Origin: Vampirovibrio chlorellavorus
GTDB taxonomy: Bacteria; Cyanobacteriota; Vampirovibrionia; Vampirovibrionales; Vampirovibrionaceae
NCBI GenBank assembly: GCA_003149345.1
Contig: QFWI01000019.1
Coordinates: forward strand, 1-61,396
DNA: 61,396 nt
Direction of reading: 5' to 3'
Made by a program: the position numbers and the translations under genes. This document shows positions 55,762-61,396 of the stretch, piece after piece (the first letter of the stretch is position 1; every line of letters begins with the position of its first letter). Under the pieces are notes generated by a model. That model saw only the letters and a list, made by a program, of their open reading frames with translations. It did not search any database and was not told where the DNA came from.

Positions 55762-56712
55762 CTATGAAACCGACTGGCCACCGCCCTGAAGGGCTAAGCG
55801 TAGCTTCCCTGAAACCGCTTTTAATCGAGCCAGGGCCTCCGATTGAGTCATTTTATCACGGGCCATTAAAATCGCTGGTTTTACCTGATAGTGGGTTTGC
55901 TCCAATAGCGCTCCGGCCTCCTCGGGGCTGATCTGGCCCAGTGCTGCCACAATCCGTCGGGCTCGGGCCTTGAGCTTCAGGTTGGTGGGTTGCACATCCA
56001 CCATTAAATTTTGAAAGGTCTTGCCAGTCTGGACCATGGCCCCGGTGGTCAGCATGTTGAGCACCAGCTTTTGGGCGGTGCCCGCTTTCATACGGGTGGA
56101 TCCTGCCACCACTTCCGGGCCTACTTCCACCACAATGGGTTGACGCACCGCCTGAGCCAGCCTGGAGTTGGGATCGCAGGTCAGTCCGGCGGTAAAACAG
56201 CCCAGTGCTTCAGCAGCCTGCATGGCAGCCACCACGTAAGGGGCTTGTCCGCTGGCGGAGATGCCCACAGCCACATCCCCCGCTTTCAATCCGGCCTGTT
56301 GAACATCCAGCGTGCCTTGCTCTGCGGAATCCTCGGCTCCTTCCACGGCATTGCGCAGGGCGATATCTCCCCCGGCGATGATCCCTTGTACCAGCTCCGG
56401 CGGTGCCCCATAGGTGGGTGGGCATTCGGAGGCGTCCAGTACGCCCAGGCGGCCACTGGTGCCTGCCCCGAAGTAGAACAGTCGGCCTCCGGTGTTAAAG
56501 GCGGTCTTGATGGCATCCACGGTCATGGCGATTTGGGGAATGGCTTTTTCCACCGCCAGGGCCACCAGCTGATCTTCGGCGTTAATTTTGCGCAGCACCT
56601 CTTCGGTGGAGAGTAAATCGATATCGATGGTGCGGGGATTGACTTGCTCGGTGGGAATTACCGAATGAAGCGCTTGCTCAAAAGTATGGGAATCAAGGGC
56701 AGAATCGGACAT
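55762..56712 (-). CDS. murQ: N-acetylmuramic acid 6-phosphate etherase
   Basis: Splits the lactyl ether of MurNAc-6-P in wall recycling. The SIS domain has FGAGTSGRLGVLDASECPP with the catalytic Glu in SECP, then GDVAVGISASGQAPYV, and a C-terminal HTH-like QTHYQVKPAILMARDKMTQSEA. 316 residues from ATG at 56712, preferred over 56718 because AGGA then has normal spacing. No MurNAc transporter or kinase (MurP, AnmK) is adjacent. Confidence 0.96.
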   Translation of the reverse strand: MSDSALDSHTFEQALHSVIPTEQVNPRTIDIDLLSTEEVLRKINAEDQLVALAVEKAIPQIAMTVDAIKTAFNTGGRLFYFGAGTSGRLGVLDASECPPTYGAPPELVQGIIAGGDIALRNAVEGAEDSAEQGTLDVQQAGLKAGDVAVGISASGQAPYVVAAMQAAEALGCFTAGLTCDPNSRLAQAVRQPIVVEVGPEVVAGSTRMKAGTAQKLVLNMLTTGAMVQTGKTFQNLMVDVQPTNLKLKARARRIVAALGQISPEEAGALLEQTHYQVKPAILMARDKMTQSEALARLKAVSGKLRLALQGGGQSVS

Positions 56713-56844
56713 AGTCATTCATCCTGTAGGTTATAGCGGTCGGTTGTCATGTAGCGGCGGCATGCCGGGGGCGGCTGTATTTGCCTATTCGTGGTTAACT
56801 ATTAGTGTAAGGCATTTTGTCGGTTCCGTTAGGGGAGATAGCCA

Positions 56845-57603
56845 GTGAACCCCGCTCGTCCAGCTTCTAAACGTCCCAGAGTTCTGGCGGTCATTCCGGC
56901 CCGTTACGCTTCGACCCGCTTTCCGGGAAAGCCGCTGGTGGATATTCAGGGGAAACCCATGATTCAGCACGTATGGGAGCGGGTGCGGGCAGTGTCAGCC
57001 ATTGAGCGGGTCATCGTGGCCACCGATGATGAGCGTATTGCCCAAACCGTCCGGGCTTTTGGGGCGGAGGTGGTAATGACGTCCCCGGATCATCCCTCTG
57101 GCACCGATCGGATATGGGAGGTGGCCCAGAACCTGGCTGAGTTTGACTGGGTGCTGAACGTGCAGGGTGATGAGCCCTTTATCAATCCCCATCATTTGCA
57201 GGCGGCCATTGATGGGGCTGCGCAGAATCCTGGCGCGGACATTCTGACCCTGGTGACACCTATTCATACGGTGGAGGATTGGCAGGAACCCAATCTGGTG
57301 AAGGCGGTGCTAACCGCACACGGGCAGGCGCTCTATTTTTCTCGGGCTCCCGTGCCATATCATCGGGACGCGCCCGAATCGCCGCAAAGCGCTTATCGGC
57401 ACATCGGGATTTATCTGTATCGTCGGGCTGCCTTGGAGCGCTTTACCCACCTGCCGCCCTCTCCCCTGGAGCAATTGGAAAAGCTGGAACAATTGCGAGC
57501 CCTGGAGGCCGGGATGATGATTTATGCCGCCGAGGTGCCCGAAGCGCCGGTGGGTGTGGATACGCCTGCGGATCTCATCCGCATACGGGATTCTTTGGGT
57601 TAG
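56845..57603 (+). CDS. kdsB: CMP-Kdo synthetase
   Basis: Activates Kdo with CTP for lipid A glycosylation by KdtA. 252 residues with VIPARYASTRFPGKPLVDIQGKPMI, TDDERIAQTVRAFGAEVVMTSPDHPSGTDRIWE, NVQGDEPFI and IGIYLYRRAALERF. GTG start at 56845 after AGGGGAGA. It is 17 kb from kdtA. Confidence 0.97.
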   Translation: MNPARPASKRPRVLAVIPARYASTRFPGKPLVDIQGKPMIQHVWERVRAVSAIERVIVATDDERIAQTVRAFGAEVVMTSPDHPSGTDRIWEVAQNLAEFDWVLNVQGDEPFINPHHLQAAIDGAAQNPGADILTLVTPIHTVEDWQEPNLVKAVLTAHGQALYFSRAPVPYHRDAPESPQSAYRHIGIYLYRRAALERFTHLPPSPLEQLEKLEQLRALEAGMMIYAAEVPEAPVGVDTPADLIRIRDSLG

Positions 57604-57630
57604 GGCTTCCCGATTTTAAAATGATGACGG

Positions 57631-57829
57631 TATAATGAGGTCTACTTTGAAGCGAGCCTGTTTGGCATCGCCAAAATGTGGGTATCGTTTTCAAAGTAGC
57701 AGGCTGGAAAGCGCTATGGCAGTGAGCAACACAGCAAGTCTCTTTCTTTAACGTCAGTGTGCTTGAAAGAAAGTGTGGATCGTTTCGGATCCCTGTGTCA
57801 GTTGAGTTAGGTAACGTGGAAGAGTTTGA
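57631..57829 (+). promoter_or_regulatory. TATAAT promoter and structured 193-base leader of the lytic transglycosylase gene
   Basis: TATAAT is at 57631-57636. CTACTTTGAA (57642-57651) pairs with TTCAAAGTAG (57690-57699) around an inner TTTGGC/GCCAAA hairpin. AGCCTG (57655-57660) could pair with CAGGCT (57700-57705), which conflicts with the first stem. A second stem is CTTTCTTT with AAAGAAAG (57742-57773). I do not recognise a known riboswitch. Confidence 0.5.
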
Positions 57830-58498
57830 ATGCGTGTGAATTCTTATTCTTGGATGTTCAGTACCCAATTGGTTTTAGCGGTGATTTTGAGTCTCTTTTT
57901 AGGGCAGTCGGGTTTGGCTTGGGCCACGGTGCCAGAGGAGTCCAGTGTGGAACTGGAGGCGGCCAAAGCCGGTTCTGCCAGTGAAGCGCCTTTGCAGATC
58001 AGCGAAGCCGCAGCGATGACCGCGCCTTTTATGGCTGCGGAGAACACTGAATTATTACGTCAAAAGGTAGCAGCCGTCAGCAATTACGTGCAAAGTTACA
58101 ACCGAAAACTTCCTGCCGGGCAGATCGGTAGCATTGCCGATGCTATTGTGCGCTACAGCGAACGCTACGGCGTGGATTACCGACTGCTGACCAGCCTGAT
58201 TGCCATTGAATCTTCTTTTCGTTCCGATGCGGTGTCCTCCTCGGGGGCCATTGGCATGGGCCAGTTGAAACCCGCCACGGCCAAATGGCTGGGGGTGTTG
58301 AACCCTTACGACCCGGTGGATAACATTGCTGGAACCGCCCGCTTTTTAGGTTGGCTGGTGCAAAAGTACAATGGCAACCTGGAATATGCCTTGTCTGCCT
58401 ATTATCAGGGGCCGGGCTACGTGGATCGCAATGGGGTCAGCTCCGTTTGTATGCCTTACCTGCAAAAGATCAACCGGGCGCTGGGTTCCCTGCTTTAG
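57830..58498 (+). CDS. secreted lytic transglycosylase (SLT domain)
   Basis: 222 residues. An N-terminal signal peptide (hydrophobic LVLAVILSLFLGQSGLAWA). After an acidic linker the SLT domain spans about 95-222: catalytic Glu in LIAIESSF, GAIGMGQLKPATA, NIAGTARFLGWL and ALSAYYQGPGYV. It cleaves the glycan strand of peptidoglycan to 1,6-anhydro-MurNAc. Murein recycling by murQ could use the products. The last motif has YYQG where YNAG is usual. Confidence 0.93.
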   Translation: MRVNSYSWMFSTQLVLAVILSLFLGQSGLAWATVPEESSVELEAAKAGSASEAPLQISEAAAMTAPFMAAENTELLRQKVAAVSNYVQSYNRKLPAGQIGSIADAIVRYSERYGVDYRLLTSLIAIESSFRSDAVSSSGAIGMGQLKPATAKWLGVLNPYDPVDNIAGTARFLGWLVQKYNGNLEYALSAYYQGPGYVDRNGVSSVCMPYLQKINRALGSLL

Positions 58499-58593
58499 TT
58501 GTAAACTTTTTGCAATAAAGTCTTGCCGTTTTAACATCCTTTGTCTTTCAGCTGGTTTTCTCTCACAGATTACCCAACGGAAGGCACAATGGT

Positions 58594-59751
58594 ATGCAGC
58601 CTGTCGGCTCAAGCTCGGCATTTTCCAAATTGCGTTTTGGCGGCAACAGCTCCGCCATGGCTCAGGGGCTGGCATCCGGGCTGCAACGGATTATTCGGGG
58701 GCAACCTGGCCCTGCCACCAGCAAGGCCATTGAGATCAGTTTTCGGCCTTTGATGCCGCTTATTGTAGCTGGCTCGGGCCTGCTTTATAACCAGGGCCGG
58801 GAAAGCCTGAAGGGCCGTGATCAGGAAAGTAACGCCTGGTTGCGGGTACTGGGTGAATCGACGCTGGCTTATGGGGTACTGGCCAACACCACGGGCTTGT
58901 ATCCACTATTGGGCATTGCCTTGGCCGCCTACCGGGCCGGTAAGGAAGAAACGGGCCTGGGGCAAGTCAAAGCGCTGATCAATACCGCCACGACCTTAAC
59001 GATGGGCTATGCTGGCGTTAAATTATTCAAGTTGATGGCCAAGGTGGATGGTCGTATCGATAACGAGATTCTCTACAAGTCCTTGGGACTTCGGGAAGAA
59101 TCGACAGCCGAGCGTCAGGTCATTCAGGATTGGTTGCAAAAACTTTCCAGCCATGACGATGAAAACCTGCGGGGCTTTGGCACGACTCTGAAAGGCCTGG
59201 CTCAGGAGCTGGATAAAAACGTGGATGTGTTGGCCCGCCTGAAATCTGAGGGGCGCACTGACGCGGTTTTAAAGGATTCTCGCGAGGTTCTGGGCCAGTT
59301 GAAGCGTTTAAAAGAGCAAGCCTATCAGCAGTTTACCCACTCGGAGCAGGAGGCCCTGAAGCCCCTTCAAGGAGAGGCCAACCGCCGCATCGCCAAGAAC
59401 CTGATGAGCAATATTCAATATTCTCAAAGTGGTTTTGTCAAAGGGTTACGGGCTTTAAATCCCGTTTTGGGCTATGTCATTTCGGGTTTGATGATTGGGG
59501 CTCCAGTGGCCGCCCTGATCAACCGGTTTATCGAAAAACGGTATCCGGGACTTCAGCAAAAGCAATTGAAAAAATCGATCCTGCCGCCGGAGCATCGTAT
59601 CTGGAGTGGTGGGGGGCGTCAGTTTGCGGGGGATTCCTGGTTGAAAGTCCCGAACCCGGAAATTAATATTGGCCCTACCCTGGTGAATACCGGGAATGCT
59701 CAACCGGCAATCTTCTGGCCGGGCATGAATAATAACCGTCCGCTACAGTAA
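58594..59751 (+). CDS. membrane-associated hypothetical with N-terminal F-G motif
   Basis: 385 residues, not recognised. SKLRFGGNSS (Phe at 15) lies in a Ser-rich leader. Hydrophobic stretches are LMPLIVAGSGLLYN, LAYGVLANTTGLYPLLGIALAAY and VLGYVISGLMIGAPVAALI. The middle (about 150-270) is a charged helical region. The C-terminal 70 residues are polar. AAGG lies nine bases before the ATG. It is followed by a strong bidirectional terminator. Confidence 0.65.
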   Translation: MQPVGSSSAFSKLRFGGNSSAMAQGLASGLQRIIRGQPGPATSKAIEISFRPLMPLIVAGSGLLYNQGRESLKGRDQESNAWLRVLGESTLAYGVLANTTGLYPLLGIALAAYRAGKEETGLGQVKALINTATTLTMGYAGVKLFKLMAKVDGRIDNEILYKSLGLREESTAERQVIQDWLQKLSSHDDENLRGFGTTLKGLAQELDKNVDVLARLKSEGRTDAVLKDSREVLGQLKRLKEQAYQQFTHSEQEALKPLQGEANRRIAKNLMSNIQYSQSGFVKGLRALNPVLGYVISGLMIGAPVAALINRFIEKRYPGLQQKQLKKSILPPEHRIWSGGGRQFAGDSWLKVPNPEINIGPTLVNTGNAQPAIFWPGMNNNRPLQ

Positions 59752-59785
59752 CGCTTTTTGCCCATTACCCATTCTACAAAACTAT

Positions 59786-59820
59786 AAAAAAGCGACGGGT
59801 TTTTGAGGCCCGTCGCTTTT
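59786..59820. terminator. bidirectional intrinsic terminator
   Basis: AAAGCGACGGG and CCCGTCGCTTT pair around a loop of nine bases with A and T tracts at both ends. It separates the hypothetical from convergent groEL. Confidence 0.92.
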
Positions 59821-59844
59821 CAGTTGATTGAGGAAAACTACAGT

Positions 59845-61396
59845 CTAGTAGTCATCCATTCCCGGCATACCGGCGGGCATGGCGGGGCCTTTTTTCTCTG
59901 GCATATCCACGATCAGGGCTTCGGTGGTCAACAACAGACCAGCGATGCTGGCTGCGTTTTCCAGAGCGGAGCGCTCTACTTTCAGCGGATCCACGATACC
60001 AGCGGCGAACATATCGACGTACACGCCGTTCAGGGCGTCAAAGCCGATGTTGCCAGCTTCTTCCTTGACCTTTTCAACCACCACTTGACCGCGAGCGCCA
60101 GCGTTATCGGCGATTTGACGGCAAGGGGCTTCCAGGGCGCGAACCAGGATTTCAGCACCGGTGCGCTCTTCGGCTTTCAAGGTTTCTGCGAATTTTTGCA
60201 GGGAGAGGGTGGCTTTCAACAAAGCGGTACCACCGCCAGGCACAATGCCTTCCTCGATAGCGGCGCGGGTAGCGTTCAGGGCATCTTCCAGACGCAGCTT
60301 TTTATCTTTCAGCTCGGTTTCAGTGGCAGCGCCGACTTCAATCACGGCAACCCCGCCAGCCAACTTGGCCAGACGCTCTTGCAGTTTTTCACGATCGTAT
60401 TCGCTGTCGCTTTCCTCGATTTGGCGCTTGATCAGCTTCACCCGAGCTTCCACGTCGGATTTGGTGGCTTCATCGACCACAATGGTGGTGGCTTCGCGGG
60501 TGACGGTCACGCGGCGGGCTTTGCCCAGGTGTTCCACGGTCACGTTTTCCAGCTTCATGCCCAGGTCTTCGGTGAACATCTGGCCGCCGGTCAGGATGGC
60601 GATATCTTCCAGCATGGCCTTGCGACGGTCTCCGAAGCCAGGGGCCTTCACGGCTACGGCGCGGATGACTTTGCGCATGCTGTTGACCACCAAAGTAGCC
60701 AAAGCTTCGCCTTCCACATCTTCGGCGATGATCAGCAGACCACGGCCTTCACGGGCTACTTTTTCCAGAATGGGAACCAAATCGCTGACCAGGTTGATTT
60801 TTTTGTTGACAGTCAGGACGAAGCAATCTTCCAGTACCGCTTCCATGCGCTCGGTGTCGGTGATGAAGTAAGGGGAGATGTAGCCTTTGTCAAACTGCAT
60901 CCCTTCCACCACTTTCAACTGGGTGCCGATGGACTTGGATTCTTCAACGGTGATTACGCCTTCGTTGCCCACTTTGTCCATGGCGTCCGCAATCAGGTTA
61001 CCAACCACTTCGTCGTTTCCGGCGGAGATGGAAGCAACTTGAGCGATGGCCTCACGGTTTTCCACTTTGCGGGCTTGCTTGCGCAGATCGTCCACAATCA
61101 CGGCCACGGATTTATCGATACCACGCTTCAGGCCCAGTGGGTTGGCGCCTGCCACCACGTTTTTCAAGCCTTCATGCACAATGGATTGAGCCAAAACAGC
61201 GGCAGTGGTGGTACCGTCACCGGCCACATCGTTGGTTTTGGAAGCGACTTCACGGATCAACTGGGCGCCCGCGTTTTGCTGATGATCTTCCAGCTCCACT
61301 TCCTTGGCGATAGTGACGCCATCATTGACGATTTGCGGAGAGCCAAATTTCTTTTCCAGGACAACGTTACGGCCTTTGGGCCCCAAGGTGACTTTC
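59845..61396 (-). CDS. groEL: 60 kDa chaperonin GroEL (N-terminus beyond window)
   Basis: Folding chaperonin. The frame runs off the right edge; the first visible residues, [18 protein letters not shown], follow the usual first 30. The ATP site [11 protein letters not shown] is near residue 55 of the visible part. The C-terminus ends [11 protein letters not shown], a Gly-Met tail of the usual kind. groES, if present, would lie beyond the right edge. Confidence 0.97.
   Translation of the reverse strand, partial: KVTLGPKGRNVVLEKKFGSPQIVNDGVTIAKEVELEDHQQNAGAQLIREVASKTNDVAGDGTTTAAVLAQSIVHEGLKNVVAGANPLGLKRGIDKSVAVIVDDLRKQARKVENREAIAQVASISAGNDEVVGNLIADAMDKVGNEGVITVEESKSIGTQLKVVEGMQFDKGYISPYFITDTERMEAVLEDCFVLTVNKKINLVSDLVPILEKVAREGRGLLIIAEDVEGEALATLVVNSMRKVIRAVAVKAPGFGDRRKAMLEDIAILTGGQMFTEDLGMKLENVTVEHLGKARRVTVTREATTIVVDEATKSDVEARVKLIKRQIEESDSEYDREKLQERLAKLAGGVAVIEVGAATETELKDKKLRLEDALNATRAAIEEGIVPGGGTALLKATLSLQKFAETLKAEERTGAEILVRALEAPCRQIADNAGARGQVVVEKVKEEAGNIGFDALNGVYVDMFAAGIVDPLKVERSALENAASIAGLLLTTEALIVDMPEKKGPAMPAGMPGMDDY

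Noticed and set aside
57604..57829. Known c-di-AMP (ydaO) or c-di-GMP riboswitch before the transglycosylase
   Set aside because: The conserved loops of these classes are not visible in the leader.

Overview
This 61.4 kb window looks like a piece of a Gram-negative, flagellated, non-photosynthetic member of the phylum Cyanobacteriota, most likely class Vampirovibrionia (Melainabacteria), possibly a relative of Vampirovibrio. The strongest evidence is the RNA polymerase locus. rpoB is followed by a split rpoC (rpoC1, then rpoC2), and rpoC2 carries a very long insertion in the trigger-loop region, as in cyanobacteria. LPS genes (kdtA, kdsB), a BcsC-like outer-membrane barrel, flagellar chaperones (fliS plus a FliT-like gene) and pilT fit a motile diderm. 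No photosynthesis gene is present. The taxonomic call is inference.

Layout. 1-8 kb: truncated TPR/beta-barrel exporter, cupin, glnA, a secreted hypothetical, and the overlapping pair serS-pilT. 8-15 kb: AMIN/amidase, murI, and a response regulator-histidine kinase-hydrolase-like lipoprotein operon, then DUF192. 15-22 kb: a hypothetical, mazG, nrnA (probable ATT start), hutH, and a Gly/Pro-repeat protein. 22-25 kb: a Fur-family regulator divergent from a three-gene operon that ends in a His/Cys-rich protein, with a perfect 7-1-7 Fur-like palindrome on the operon promoter; then tRNA-Arg(UCU). 25-27.4 kb: orphan Flp-like pilin, RelE-type toxin-antitoxin pair, fliS, a FliT-like gene and a lone receiver. 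27.4-38 kb: rplJ-rplL-rpoB-rpoC1-rpoC2. 38-44 kb: TPR protein, kdtA, hutU, hypothetical, hutI. 44-49 kb: yebC-pabB/trpE-pyrR, GT2 glycosyltransferase, fmdB, ribD. 49.5-61.4 kb: PPP-like metallophosphoesterase, small membrane protein, MerR-like protein, Pro-rich protein with a FliM-like tail motif, fadD, murQ, kdsB, lytic transglycosylase, a membrane-associated hypothetical, and truncated groEL.

Genes work together in a few themes. Histidine degradation (hutH, hutU, hutI) is present but dispersed. Cell-wall synthesis, remodelling and recycling is represented by murI, the amidase, murQ and the lytic transglycosylase. Envelope and LPS genes are kdtA, kdsB, GT2 and the BcsC-like protein.

Two signals are not explained by ordinary annotation. 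(1) Three copies of a 145-174 nt element sit at gene 3' ends. Their arms of about 30 bp differ between copies but remain complementary within each copy, and they share a conserved internal block of about 33 nt. (2) Five otherwise unrelated hypothetical or accessory proteins share a short motif, [ST/K]-[LV]-x-F-[GR]-[GHN], within their first 60 residues, in Ser/Pro-rich leaders without classical signal peptides.
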